Source: Steinernema hermaphroditum
Lineage: Eukaryota > Nematoda > Chromadorea > Rhabditida > Steinernematidae
DNA length: 64,000 nucleotides
Direction of reading: 5' to 3'
Assembly: GCA_030435675.1 (NCBI GenBank)
Contig: CM059622.1
Coordinates: forward strand, 8,184,001-8,248,000
Part shown: in pieces, positions 24,100 to 35,029 of the stretch
Position numbering within the stretch: the stretch's first letter is position 1
How the letters are laid out: the number at the start of each line of letters is the position of its first letter
The notes under the pieces: generated by a model
What the model saw: only the letters and a program-made list of their open reading frames with translations
Database searches by the model: none
What the model was told of the DNA's origin: nothing
Translations under genes and position numbers: made by a program

Positions 24100-24566
24100 A
24101 GTTTGCTTCTTCGTCGAAACCCCTTATTTTGCCATTGTTAGCATTCCACTTACTGTAATTTCAAAGTTTTATGCAAATGCTGTTGTTCCCATTGTTCGAC
24201 TGTGCGTCCCCTCCCGTGTCCCCTCCGTATCCTTCCCGGTATGCCTCCTCAACTTCTCTGTGTTGGCGTCGAAGGCCGCGCAGCGCTGAGCAAACACCGC
24301 CGACGCCCAGCTTTCGACTCCTACTTCGACAGATTTTGCTCATTCCCTGCTCTACTCTCCCCGCTCGCTTCTTCCGTCTCTACAGTAACCGACCTACCGC
24401 AATAATTCCTCCTATCGCCCGAGGTTGTGACCAACTCTGCTGATCACATTCCACCGCGCACTGCCCCGCGGCCGATACTTCTTCTACCCTCCTGAGCCCC
24501 TCCCCGAAATCGAAATCTGACCCATAAATGTGTGATTACCCCATATTTTTCTGTAAAATACACTTT

Positions 24567-24572
24567 AATAAA
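24567..24572 (+). promoter_or_regulatory. Poly(A) signal of calcium sensor A
   Basis: AATAAA about 470 nt after the stop codon; the stretch 24100-24590 has no other feature and is read as a long 3'UTR. Confidence 0.6.
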
Positions 24573-24747
24573 TCCTCTATAGTGTGAGTTCATGAGGGGG
24601 TGCAGTGTTTATGGAGTTCGCCGATCGGCGACGACAGCAGCTGCTCAGAAGAACGCGCCGATCGCAGGGTGGAGGCTGCCGGTTGGTTCGCTCGCCGCAC
24701 TGTCAGCGGCCGGTCGACACATCAATCGCTTCTGATTCACTGCGGAG

Positions 24748-26855
24748 ATGGGAAAGTCGAACAGCAAGCCGCGTCCCGAGGACATGAACCATCTGCTGGC
24801 GAACACGGAGTTCAGCGAGGCCGAGATCATCGAATGGTACAAGGGATTCATGAAGGTACGTGAGGGGCTTCTCCCCGGCGGCGCCGAGTGAGTCACCGGC
24901 GAGAGAGACGCTGTGGGAGCGCCGAGCGTGTTTGGGTGGCGGGGCACTGACTCGCCATTCAGGACTGCCCGAAAGGGACACTCACGGTGAACGAGTTCAA
25001 AACCATCTACTCGAACTTCTTCCCCCATGGTGACGCCGGCACATTCGCCGCCAACGTCTTCCGCACCTTTGACTCCAACAACGATGGCAGCATCGACTTC
25101 AAAGAGTTCCTCTGTGCCCTTTACGTCACCAGTAGAGGTAAAGTACCTAGAGAACGGATCCCCCTACCTAGAGAACGGATCCCTTTCAGGCAAGATTGAC
25201 CAAAAACTGGAGTGGGCCTTCCGCATGTATGATCTTGATGGCGACGGATACATCACCCGCGTGGAGATGCTGGAGATTGTGACTGTGAGTGCTCCTTATC
25301 GTTGCTTACGCATCGCTGCGATCGACGCCAGATCCTTGTTTTCGTTCTTCCCGAGGTGATCGTCGCTCGCCGCCGGCGCAATCCTGACGGCTTAATCGAG
25401 AGGTTCGACGCAGCTCCCCGCGGTAATTCGATTGGCCGCACCGCGCCGCTGATTGTTTCATCTCCCTTCGTCATTTTCCCCGCCCAACAAGGCTATCAGC
25501 GCGCCGTAAAAGCCACGGCCAATAGCCCTCGGCCTCCCCTCAACGCAGAGTGCCAAATTGACAAATAACGCTCGCCGCCTGAAGTTCAGAAATCGAAGGC
25601 CTCGAAGGCGTTCCGAGGCGATCCAAAGGGCACCCGGGCTGAATTCTTCACGGTGACTGGGTTGATTGACGCTGTCGGACGCATTCACAGAGAATTCGAG
25701 TTGAATTATAAATTGGGACGCAGGAAATTATCGATCCTAGGGCCCTCTACGAAGATGACGCGGTATAATTGCCTCTTCGGCGAATAGAGATAGGGACAAC
25801 AAGATTAGGCCATCATTCATACGCCGATGGGCGGCGAACCAATTTTAGGCGTCCTATGTTGCGATACGCAAACTTCAGGTATTGCCTGGTTTGTTGAACG
25901 ATTTGGTACACCTGATTTGGTACAGGGTGATCGTGTCAGGACCACGAATTGGTACATTGGTATTCCTCGTACGTTCATACCGAATTGGTACACCAACGCA
26001 GGGCAGTCGTAGCGGGACAATGAATTGGTACAGTAAATGTCACACGTTAGGACACCGATTTAGCCAGATCTTAATCAACTCATTTATTCCGGTTTGCAGC
26101 AATTATGATAGATAGTAGTGTTCGTGTTGCCCGCATGATTTTCAGCGACACGTATTTCACTAGTGAAATCCAAAACCGATCAAAGAACGATGGAAATTTA
26201 ACAAATTTCTGAACTTTCCATGAAAGCACATGAAAGCCAAACCGTAGAAATGGATAAACTTTTTCAATTCGCAATGGAATCGCTCCGCAAAATGCTCAGC
26301 AGAGAATTTGCCACCGATTCACCTGCTGGATTTCGATTTAATATCCTGTGTGTGGGGAAAAAGTTCGAAAAACTGTCAAAAAATGGCTCAAAAATGGGCG
26401 AAAGTTTCTTTAGTAACTCGTATCTTCAGTCTTCATTCGGACCGATTATGATCGGTAACGGTGCTCGTGTTGTCCGCAAAATGATCACTGCGCATTTTGT
26501 ACCAATTCAAAGCGAACGTATGGAATTCCTCGTACCAATTCGTGGGGATGATCCTAGCATGATTACCCTGTGGTGTAACAAATCACAAAGATACGAGCTT
26601 CATTGTTCAACAAACCATGACGCACCCAAACTTCACACCACAGTGCCCATATTTCAGGCAATTTACAAGATGATGGGAAACTTGACCCAGATGAACGAAG
26701 ATGAGTCGACACCCGAGAAGAGAACGGCAAAAATCTTTCGGCAAATGGATAAGAACAAAGACGAGAGGCTGAGCCTGGAGGAATTCAAGGAAGGAGCGAA
26801 GGGGGACCCGTCCATAATCAGAATCCTTCAAGGAGACACACAAAAACGTGACTAA
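24748..26855 (+). CDS. Neuronal calcium sensor, copy B (hippocalcin/neurocalcin-like)
   Basis: Exons: 24748-24855, 24963-25137, 25190-25284, 26658-26855; 191 residues. [12 protein letters not shown] fits myristoylation. EF1 is degenerate (DCPKGTL). EF2 is [14 protein letters not shown]3 [12 protein letters not shown] and EF4 [12 protein letters not shown]. The sequence [18 protein letters not shown] and the tail [20 protein letters not shown] resemble hippocalcin/neurocalcin rather than frequenin. Intron 2 (52 bp) is mostly two direct copies of CCTAGAGAACGGATCCC. Intron 3 (1373 bp) carries the foldback element 25888-26616. It ends 70 bp from the end of the convergent RAE1 gene. Confidence 0.93.
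25888..26616. repeat. Foldback element in the calcium sensor B intron
   Basis: The left arm starts GGTTTGTTGAACGATTTGGT and the right arm ends in the reverse complement (TTGTTCAACAAACC). Between them both arms carry CACGAATTGGTAC and a GGGT[GA]ATC block next to GGA[CT]CA, but diverge toward the middle. TTGGTAC/GTACCAA recurs many times in the arms. The phrase CAGGGTGATCGTGTCAGGAC near 25923 resembles the ends of the GTGGTCCC family. Confidence 0.75.
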
Positions 26856-26924
26856 CAGATGTCAAGCTTTATAAAACATTCGCGGGTGGGAGATCTCAGC
26901 GAAGAGAAGGCGACCGTAGCGGCC

Positions 26925-28505
26925 TTATTTCTTAGCTCTGGGCTTCATTTCTTCGTTGCATGCATGCAGAAACACTTTGCTTCCAGCGCTGTTCGTATTA
27001 TGATACTCGTGACCCTATTATAGATGACCGATAACCTTTTGTACGATAAACCTTTCTCGCAAAGCACCTACCTTACTCCAATCGTATCCCACCGCATATG
27101 CGAACATCATGCCACTATCGTGGATGCAGCACTTCGTGATCGCGTTGGGCAGAGCGTCGAAGGTCTTCAGTTTGATTCTTTGGTCTTTATCCCAATATGA
27201 AAATCGCCCGTCCGACCCACAAGTAGCCATAGTGCCATGCTGAGGGTGGAAGGCTAAGTCATTCACCTGGAAAAGAACTCAGCGATATACTCTGTTTTTT
27301 TCGATCACAAAATCAGCCTTCAATCATCTCGTTGTGGGACTCAGAAATTTGACGCAAACGCATTGAAAACGATGAAACAAGCGCACGAAATTCGCATGTT
27401 CGCTCGTCGTTTTCAACGCGTTGGATCAGATTTCTGAGTCCCACAACGAGATAATTGAAGGCCGATTTTGTGATCGAAAAAAAAAACAGAGTATATATTC
27501 GAATTGTTGTGACAACACTTACAGCAAAGATCTCTTGGTACTGACCGGGTGCCACATCCTGGCTTCGGTGGCACTTAAACGTAAAGTTATCCTTCGGGTT
27601 CGTTGGTTCAGCGTACTGGATAGCAACGCGACCTTCTATGGAACCGAGCGCAAATCCCGTTGGCTGGTTATTAGTCTTGTTTCGGAAAATCGAAATGCAG
27701 CGGCTCTGAAATTCGATATGATGATATCAAAACACCTCGTAATGAAAGGATGAACCTGATACTTCAGTGGAGATTCAATGTCCTTAACTTCAGTGGGGCT
27801 GTTTTCGAGATTGTAGAGCTTGACGTGGCGGTTTCCTAACGCTACGGCGGCCATGGGAAAAATAACATCACTGCAGAAGACACGTTCAGGTAGCTGGACA
27901 GTGGCGAGCGAGTTCTGCGTGGGCAGTTGTCGCATATCCCAAAAACGAAGTGTCTTGTCGTATCCGCCAGTCATGAGGCAGCTGTATGACGAAGAGTTGA
28001 TCCAGTGGCACGAGGCGATAGGAGCGTCATGAGTGCCCACAACGGCGAGCTGGTTCGAGGCCAAGTCCCACACTCGTGCTTGCTTGTCCGCACTGACAAT
28101 GAAGATCTTGCTGCTATCCTGAACAAGAGCACAGTTCCTTGGACAAAAAAAACAGCTTCCTACGTCAAACCAGTCAATTGCCAGTACGGGCGCTCCAACG
28201 TTCTGCATCGCCTTGGCTTCACACGCTCCGGTGTCGCCGACCTGCCACACACGAACGGTGTTGTCCCAGCCACCGGCCGCCAAAAACACAGGCTGGCCCT
28301 GCACCATTTTGTTGAATTTGAGAGCCTGCACCGTGTCGTCCGGCGTTTGAGGAACCTAAATCCAGCGTTTTTGCGGAGAAGGGCATGCCACATTCACCTC
28401 CACATCGTTCAGTGGATTGGCGGCGTTCGTGGCCGTCGTCGCGGAGGATCCGAATACGCTCGTGTTTCGGTTGGTACCAAATGCCGAGGACCCAAACAAA
28501 CTCAT
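26925..28505 (-). CDS. RAE1: mRNA export factor RAE1 (WD40)
   Basis: Seven-bladed WD40 protein of the nuclear pore that partners NUP98 in mRNA export and acts in spindle assembly. Exons (minus): 28505-28398, 28355-28164, 28118-27756, 27705-27523, 27266-27072, 27014-26925; all phase 0, 376 residues (human 368). It matches RAE1 throughout: [10 protein letters not shown] start, [115 protein letters not shown] and a basic C-terminus. The intron 27522-27267 contains a 213-bp hairpin element; without it the intron would be about 43 bp. An acceptor (CTGCGTTTCAG) lies 14 nt before the ATG. Confidence 0.95.
27285..27497. repeat. Hairpin MITE in a RAE1 intron
   Basis: Near-perfect inverted repeat: ACTCTGTTTTTT, then CGATCACAAAATC, CAAT[CT]ATCTCGTTGTGGGAC and TCAGAAAT on one side and the reverse complements on the other. 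The centre (CGTTTTCAA, TTTCGTGCGC) resembles that of the element at 52080-52290. Confidence 0.9.
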
Positions 28506-28519
28506 TGTGACTAGGTATT

Positions 28520-28530
28520 CTGAAACGCAG
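28520..28530 (-). promoter_or_regulatory. Likely trans-splice acceptor of RAE1
   Basis: Minus strand CTGCGTTTCAG ends at 28520, leaving a 14-nt leader before ATG. Confidence 0.6.
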
Positions 28531-28565
28531 AATTGCGAAATAACGTACAGAGAATGTAGAGGTAT

Positions 28566-29379
28566 TATTGTATTGCTCACGAAACTCTTCCGAAATTCGG
28601 AAAGGTCCCGCCACGAAAAATTGGCGCGCCATTTCCTGCCATCGGCAGGTTTACAATGGAAATTGGTGATTATCACAGTTTTCTCGCGAGCTGCGCGATT
28701 TCGCTAGAATTTCTGAGCGTAACTTTGTTCAGCGTAACTTTCTGCATCGAATGAACCCGGGTTTGTATCGATCTGAGCGAAATCCACAGAGAAATAAGCT
28801 TTACATTAATTTGCCTTATCAACATCCCGGGTTTTGGCCCATTTCTGGCATAGGACAGGGAACTTTTAAGTGATTTACACAGAACAGCGAACCAGCAAGC
28901 ATCAAACTATCAACCGTTAAGACGACTCAGAGCTCGACTCTGAGTATTCTCCACTTTTGGAATCCGATGGCCGATGATGCAAGCCAGCGAAAGAGGAACA
29001 CCGTAGCTGCATGTGTTTCTCCTCTGCATATGTTCTTATGGTTGATAGTTTGATGCTTGCTGGTTCGCTGTTCTGTGTAAATCACTTAAAAGTTCCCTGT
29101 CCTATGCCAGAAATGGGCCAAAACCCGGGATGTTGATAAGGCAAATTAATGTAAAGCTTATTTCTCTGTGGATTTCGCTCAGATCGATACAAACCCGGGT
29201 TCATTCGATGCAGAAAGTTACGCTGAACAAAGTTACGCTCAGAAATTCGAGCGAAATCGCGCAGCTCGCGAGAAAACTGTGATAATCACCAATTTCCATT
29301 GTAAGCCTGCCGAAGGCGGGAAATGGCGCGCCAATTCTTCGTGGTGGGAGCTTTTGAAGAGTTTCGTGAGCAATACAAT
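28566..29379. repeat. Large foldback element between OXSM and RAE1
   Basis: Arms of about 340-355 bp are near-perfect reverse complements: 28566 starts ATTGTATTGCTCACGAAACT and the other side ends AGTTTCGTGAGCAATACAAT. Shared landmarks are TTGGCGCGCCATTTCC, TTTACAATGGAAATTGGTGA, TTCATCGAATGA-like and AACCCGGGTT blocks. The loop is about 120 bp (around 28920-29040). No coding potential. The sequence CCCGCCACGAAAA...TTTACAATGG is shared with the palindrome at 53680-54775. Confidence 0.92.
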
Positions 29380-29538
29380 AGGCACGGTCCGAACGCAGAG
29401 AGAATCAGCGAGACGAAGCACGAAATAGAACGTCTTTACTAGAATCGCACACCGAAGAAGGAATCCGAACCGAGAAATTTTGAAATTCGAACGTTGAACC
29501 CGGTCGTGCCGGGACCCGTCCCGGCGGATGATCGGAAA

Positions 29539-31013
29539 TTACATCTGCGCCAAAGAGACGGAGACGTTGGCGCCGCCGAACCCGAAGGAGTTGACAAGAG
29601 CGACTCTCCGGCCCGTGGCGTTCCACTCCTCGTTCGTCCTCAGAAGTCGCACGTCTTCGGTGACGTCGCTGTCGCCAAGATTCAGATTTCCGATTAGACG
29701 CCCCTCGCGCACCATGAGAGCCGTCGCCGCGATCTCGATAGAACCTGCCCCGGCCAAGCAGTGCCCGATGTGTCCTAAACGGTCGTACTAAGCTGGGGAA
29801 TAGAAGGAGAGGAACCTTTGATGCTTGAAGTGGCCACCGAAGGACAGACGGAGGCGATCGACCTCGCTTCGATGCGGTCACCCATCGGCGTCGACGTTGC
29901 GTGGGCGTTCACGTAGGAAACCTCCCCCGCATCGATCTTCGAGTCTTCCAGGCACCTCGTCATGCAGAGTTGCCCTCCGATTCCACTTTCGTCGGGAGAC
30001 GTCAGATGGTACGCGTCACTGGACACCCCTAAATCGTTGTGGATTGGCTGTTTTTACCAGTCTTTTCGGTTACTACCATATCCGACCACTTCGGCGTATA
30101 TGGGTGATCCTCGCACCAGTGCATCTTCGAGGCGCTCCAGAAGGACGACGGCGCCGCCTTCACTCAGCACAAATCCTTCGCGCGTTTTGTCAAACGGACG
30201 ACAAACGTCTTCTGTAAGGTCCTCTGAGTGGGCTTGCGTCTTCCATAGAGGACAAACCTGTGAGTCCCCGGGCGAGCGCCCTCAGACGGTTGAATCCGGT
30301 GACGGCGATCGGGTTCACGCAGCTCTCGACGGCTCCGGCGACCATCCGCCGCACCCTCCCAAGGCTTACCATCGTGGCGGCATCACCTACACAACTGGCG
30401 CCCGTGGCGCACGCCGTCGTGCTGCTCATGTTACCGCCTTTGAAGCCGTACTTCATGCTCACGTAGCCGGCGGGCATGTTCGTCAGAATCCGTGGGACGA
30501 AGTAGGGCGTCACGCGCTTCGCTTTGCCTTCCCGGATGAGGCCAGCCGTCTCCTCGATCATCTCCAGATCAGCGATTCCCATTCCTGGAAGGGTGTCTTC
30601 AGAAGATCCTTCCGACTACTCACCGATGTTGACTCCCGTGTTCTCTGCGTCATCTTCCAACTTCGCGTCCCGTAGGCACTCTTCAGCCGCCAGAAGAGCG
30701 ATCTGGCTCCCTCGGCTCATCTCCCGCTGCTCCCCGCGGCTCCAGCGCTCCGAGGGGAAGTCGACCACCTCTCCCACGACGGCTCCGAGCTTCCCTGAGA
30801 ACTTCAGCGCGCTCCGCGAGGCCTTCAAGCCGTTCCAGAGCGCGTCCATGCCCACGCCGAATGGACTGAGGGCGCCCAGCCCCGAAATCACCACGCGGTG
30901 CCGCATCGTCCACCTGCAATCCGCCAATCCGCGCCCATAACTTGTAATGCACACTGAGTAAAAAAGTGGACCATGTTGGGGACGAGCAACCCAAGGCGAC
31001 GGTAAGTGGTCAT
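29539..31013 (-). CDS. OXSM: 3-oxoacyl-ACP synthase, mitochondrial (KAS II type)
   Basis: Condensing enzyme of mitochondrial fatty acid synthesis (acyl-ACP + malonyl-ACP). Exons (minus): 31013-30955, 30913-30624, 30584-30258, 30223-30077, 30028-29816, 29774-29539; phases fit, 423 residues. The catalytic triad is visible: Cys175 in STTACATG, His317 in NAHATSTP, His350 in [12 protein letters not shown]; the C-terminus has [13 protein letters not shown]. The first exon (basic [18 protein letters not shown], suited to mitochondrial import) is inferred from frame and splice fit. Alternatively translation starts at 30906 (MRHRVVISG), 7 nt after the acceptor GGCGGATTGCAG, without a targeting peptide. 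WAC ends 70 bp upstream on the same strand. Confidence 0.92.
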
Positions 31014-31082
31014 GCGGGGAAGTGAATATGTTTGAACCTTACACAGAATATATAAGACGTATTTACAATGTTGCACAAGATC

Positions 31083-32170
31083 TTAAGACGATGACTGCAT
31101 GGAGGAGTGATGTGAACTGGTGGATATGGACCGATTTGGAGCCGGCTTCTTCTCTTCTAGCCTCTTCCTGTCTTCGCGGACGTGGGCGAGGCGCTTGTCG
31201 ACGAGAGCCACCTTCACGTGTGCGGTTTGCACCAAAGACCTGGAGCACTTTATGTCCTGGGAGAGCCGATCGATCTGCGTTTGAATGCCGAAGGCCTTGC
31301 TCTCCGCTCGCACACTCTCCGACTCCACATGCTCCACAAGGTTCCTAAACTCCAACTCAGTTAAGATCTATGTGGCAATTTGATACCTTCGATGAAGATT
31401 GAAATCCTTCGGAAGGAAGGCCGCGTACTTCTCGGGATCAAAGGTGATGGGATCGTCAGAAAAGAGAGGCTTTGGTTCTTCCTGCTTCACCTCTGGTTTC
31501 GTTTCGGTCTCGTCGCCATCCCTCGATTCTTCATCAACGTCCATGGGCATTTCTTCTTGATTGCATTCCAAGCTGGCTACGTTGCGCGATCCACTGGTCT
31601 CAGCGGGATCGCTCGACGCCGCAAAAGCGACCACCTTGGGCGAAGCTGTCGAGGTCGACGTCTTCCTGATCCTCGGGTTGCTCGTGCGACTGGGGCCTGG
31701 TGTCCCGGTGGCAGCGGCGGCTGGCCTGTCGTGACTCCGGCGGTGATGGAGATGAGCATTTGTAATAGCAGCACGTCCTAAACAGTATTTAATCATTAAA
31801 ACGAGATTCATCGCGATATATTTAAAGCCTTACTTAGGTCGACAATATCTTTCTTAGGACTAAGCTTCTCAGGACTACGCTTCTTAGGACTACTCTTACC
31901 AGCTGTCTTACCGGAGGAACCCAATCCCGACGGTCCTGGCTCCTGGTGCGTATGATGGCTCTGCTGAATATGAGCGTTCAAAGAGGCCGCGTTCGCGGCA
32001 AGCTGAGCGCGTTCGTGGTCACGCCACTCATGAGGCTTCTCCCACTGAGAGACTTCCGTCTTGTGGTTGTAGAAGTAGCGCTTTCCAGAAGAACTGAAGT
32101 GCTCCGTCCAGCTGCCGACGGATCGCGGGCGCCGCGAAGACGAGGACAAAGCACGGTCGCGCTCTGCCAT
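31083..32170 (-). CDS. WAC: WW domain adapter with coiled coil (WAC-like)
   Basis: WAC links the RNF20/40 ubiquitin ligase to RNA polymerase II in histone H2B ubiquitination and also acts in mTOR and autophagy control; the role here is inferred. Exons (minus): 32170-31834, 31777-31387, 31344-31083; 329 residues, much shorter than human WAC (about 650). The WW domain is at about 21-50 (WTEHFSSSGKRYFYNHKTEV, then SQWEKP; W21, W43, P46) and is very close to the WAC WW (SGKKYYYN...SQWEKP). The middle is basic then acidic and disordered. The C-terminal 90 residues form a coiled coil with a CSRSLVQTAHVKVAL stretch comparable to the WAC C-terminal helix. An acceptor (CTGCTTCTTCAG) precedes the ATG by 18 nt. 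It lies between ANP32 (313 bp upstream) and OXSM. Confidence 0.85.
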
Positions 32171-32188
32171 GGCGCACGCCGAAACGAT

Positions 32189-32200
32189 CTGAAGAAGCAG
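32189..32200 (-). promoter_or_regulatory. Likely trans-splice acceptor of WAC
   Basis: Minus strand CTGCTTCTTCAG ends at 32189, 18 nt before ATG. Confidence 0.5.
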
Positions 32201-32483
32201 TCTCTGAGTGGATCCGAAGAGACAAAGTACAGACTTTTCCGCACAGTTCTCAGGTCGATCGCGATGAGACCGTCCGTGCGCGCACACCGAACACCACCCG
32301 CAAACCGTCCCCAACCAGGAGGTGCAAAAATAGATAGTAGAGGAGGCGACCCTTATAGAAGGCTTCGATTGCGACACACTTTACTGCACACGTACATCAT
32401 AATTAGAGCGAAACACCGCTAGAACAACTTAAAAATACCGAGACCACAGAAATGAAACAATGTCAAAGTGCAAAGGTGCGTCT

Positions 32484-33211
32484 TCACACATCGTCCCCTT
32501 CTTCTTCGCGCTTGCGCTTCGTGCCGCGCGAAGGCTGCTCCTCGCCGTCGTTGTCTTGCGGAGCGTATTCCTCGGACTCATCCTCGTCCTGAAAGCACAT
32601 TGGGTTATTTATCGCCACAATCTAACCCTAACCATCACTTTCGAGCTCTCCAAATACGACAGTCCAACCTCGTCTTCATCTTCGCCTCCCACGTCGTCGT
32701 CACCGGCATCTTCACCAGCGTCTTCGCCTAAGCTGTCGATGTCGGATTCTGCTTCGTCGCCATTCACGTCGGTGCCATCCAAATACTTCAGATTCGTGAA
32801 CATGGCAAAAACTTCCTCCCGGTACTTGTCGTTGTCCTTCTTCGTGACTTCACAGTTGTACAAATCGAGGGATTGGAGCTCGGTTAGCGCCTTCAGAGGC
32901 TCCAAATCGCTAACGGCGGATACTTTGTTGCCACACAACAACAAGTTGGTGAGAGATGTGCAAGTGGCCAACGGCTCGAAGTTGGATATTTTGTTGTCCG
33001 AGATGTCGAGACGGACAAGGTTCGGCAGCTTAGGGAATCCTTCGAGAGAAGTGAGGCCGCAGTTGATCATGCTGAGGTTCGCGAGGTTCTCGAACTCCTC
33101 TGTTAGCCCACTCACGGCGGTCGCCTTGCAGTTGTCCAGATTCAACTCCGTCACTTCGGATGCCTTCTCACCCTTGATTTCGGTTTCGATGCGCTTCTCC
33201 ATCTCAGACAT
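32484..33211 (-). CDS. ANP32: Acidic leucine-rich nuclear phosphoprotein 32 (ANP32)
   Basis: Histone-binding nuclear chaperone and phosphatase regulator. Exons (minus): 33211-32669 and 32588-32484; 215 residues. The N-terminal 150 residues are leucine-rich repeats with the family's cap (LTEEFENLANLSMINCGLTS, LPNLVRLDISDNKIS, then LQSLDLYNCEVTKKDNDKYR and VFAMFTNLKYLDGTD). The rest is an Asp/Glu tail ending in a TKRKREEE nuclear signal. A second in-frame readthrough past 32669 adds no family sequence and hits a stop, which supports the chosen donor (GAG|GTTGGA). It is the first gene of the ANP32-WAC-OXSM-RAE1 run; an acceptor TTTAAG lies 5 nt before the ATG. Confidence 0.93.
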
Positions 33212-34573
33212 AGTGACTTAAATAAACACATATAACAACAAGTATGCACGGGACATTATCGAACGCGGAAGGCATCGCGCACGAAAACAGAAGCCGCCGC
33301 ACTGCAGCTCGGAAATGGAACAATGTGTTCACGGACAAGCGATTGGACGATGTAATGCAGAGGAAACACAATGCGACGCTTATATGTCCTGCGCCGTGAG
33401 TGTTACAACTCACATTGACTGTGAAGGAAGCGCTGCCATCCTAAAAATGCGCGCGAAACCGAGCCACCGAGGATGTGCGAACTGCAAACGTCCGAGGTTC
33501 TCACTGCGTACACTTTTAAAAGCCAAAAGCAGTGCTTACCAACAAAAAGACCGAGCAAAGCCGCGAGAGAAGAAAGTCGCGGCGTCCAGCGTATCTCCGG
33601 CGAGTGGTCGATGCAGTGCGCCTTTGAACGAGGCGGTCTTTCATTATTTACCGCCATGCGCTCGTCTCCCAGCGCGGGAAGATTTGAAACCAGCGATCAA
33701 TGAACACACAATCCCAGCCCCTCCGACTCGCGAATTAAGAAATCGATTCCCACGTTCGGAAACCCGAAGGAAAGCCGAGGATGCGCACTTGGCAAGGCAA
33801 TCCTCACAGAGGATTAAATAAGAGGAAGGCTGAGTGCGCGCGTCAAAGAAATATACGATAGCATGACACGCCGAGAGTCACACGGAAAGCCGATTTTCTG
33901 AAAAGCTTACGTCGCCCAGAATCGGAGAACATTGAAAGTCCTATGGCTGCTATAAAAAGTGGCGCTGCGATTGCGCTAGCCATGGGACCTCGCACGCCTA
34001 GCATAGCGCCTTCTGGGAACACGTAGTCACAACAAAGCGGCTTCAGTTCTTTAAAACTCGGAGCGACGGCGATGACAAAACACTCCGAAAGAAAACGACA
34101 CCGAAGGCCGAAGTTGGCGAAGAAGAAGCAAAAGTGGAGGAGGGAAGAAGTGAGGAGCGGAGGGAGGCGCCACTACCGGAAGACGGGAGGAGCAGGCAAA
34201 TGAGTGGCGACACTTTCAGGTACGAGTGCCTGAGAAATCATTGGATGGGTACTGTAGCTCTATTCATGTTTGTCTTGTGGAGAGATCTTCGCCTTTCTCT
34301 CACTTTCGGAGGAATTTCCAGAGATCCGACCTTCTTGATGCCCGACGACTTCATCCAGCACGAAGAGCACCAATGTGTTCCGTGCGTTCAGGACCAGTGC
34401 ACCAAAGCCAATCTGCTTCTTTACGGCGTCCGAATGTTTCTGTTATGTCTGTTGAGTTTCTGTAGAATATCGACCCACCGTGTACGGAGGGATGCATTTT
34501 TTGGTACATCACGGGCCTTTTGACTGTCTCTCGTTTTGATCTGATGCGTGAAGTTACGGTGCTTTCAGGCGCG
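33212..34573. other. Divergent intergenic region with an unresolved coding-like stretch
   Basis: Contains the upstream regions of ANP32 (minus) and NDUFB7 (plus). Between about 34072 and 34550 there are coding-like fragments in the plus direction: a basic 43-codon ORF starting MTKHSERKRHRRPKLAKKKQ near 34073, an overlapping acidic frame to about 34216, then a segment with cysteines (HQCVPCVQDQCTKANLLLY) near 34350-34430 preceded by a good acceptor (GAATTTCCAG near 34322). I could not join these into one gene or identify a family. Confidence 0.3.
34561..34568 (+). promoter_or_regulatory. Likely trans-splice acceptor of NDUFB7
   Basis: GCTTTCAG ends at 34568, five bases before ATG. Confidence 0.6.
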
Positions 34574-34993
34574 ATGGGCACAAAGCTCTCCGTCAGTTTG
34601 AACGATGTTCTCGAGCCAGAAACCGCGCCCAGAATCGACCGTCCGCCCACGTTTGACCCTCTCTACGGATTTCCGAATGGCCGCAAACCACGTGAAATGA
34701 AAGTATCTATGAAGGATATGGACGAGTGGAATCTGAAGCCAGGCCAACGTGACTACTGCGCTCACCTGCTCATCCCGCTGATGCGTTGTCAGGTCGGTTT
34801 CGAGCGCCGCCGTACTCGCGCAACCTTTTGATTGCAGAAGAAGTACGCTCCTTTCGCGGGTCACATGTGTGACGCGGACCGTCACAACTGGGACCGCTGC
34901 GAGTACGATGACTACATCATGCGAATCAAGGAGTACGAACGGGAACGTCGCCTGCTCCAGAGAATGAAGCGCAAGGCTGACAAGCAGACCTAG
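34574..34993 (+). CDS. NDUFB7: NADH dehydrogenase (complex I) subunit NDUFB7
   Basis: Accessory subunit of mitochondrial complex I on the intermembrane-space side. Exons 34574-34792 and 34838-34993; 124 residues (human 137). MGTKLS is a plausible N-myristoylation start, as in the family. It carries the twin CX9C pattern: [14 protein letters not shown], then [14 protein letters not shown], giving C-X9-C pairs, followed by [20 protein letters not shown], nearly identical to the mammalian helix. An AATAAA follows at 35024. The next gene on the same strand begins 140 bp later. Confidence 0.95.
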
Positions 34994-35023
34994 ATTTTTT
35001 AGTTTGGCATTGTAACTAGACTG

Positions 35024-35029
35024 AATAAA
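35024..35029 (+). promoter_or_regulatory. Poly(A) signal of NDUFB7
   Basis: AATAAA 31 nt after the stop codon. Confidence 0.75.

Noticed and set aside
33315..33821. 168-codon plus frame
   Set aside because: No family or splice support; lies in the divergent spacer between ANP32 and NDUFB7.
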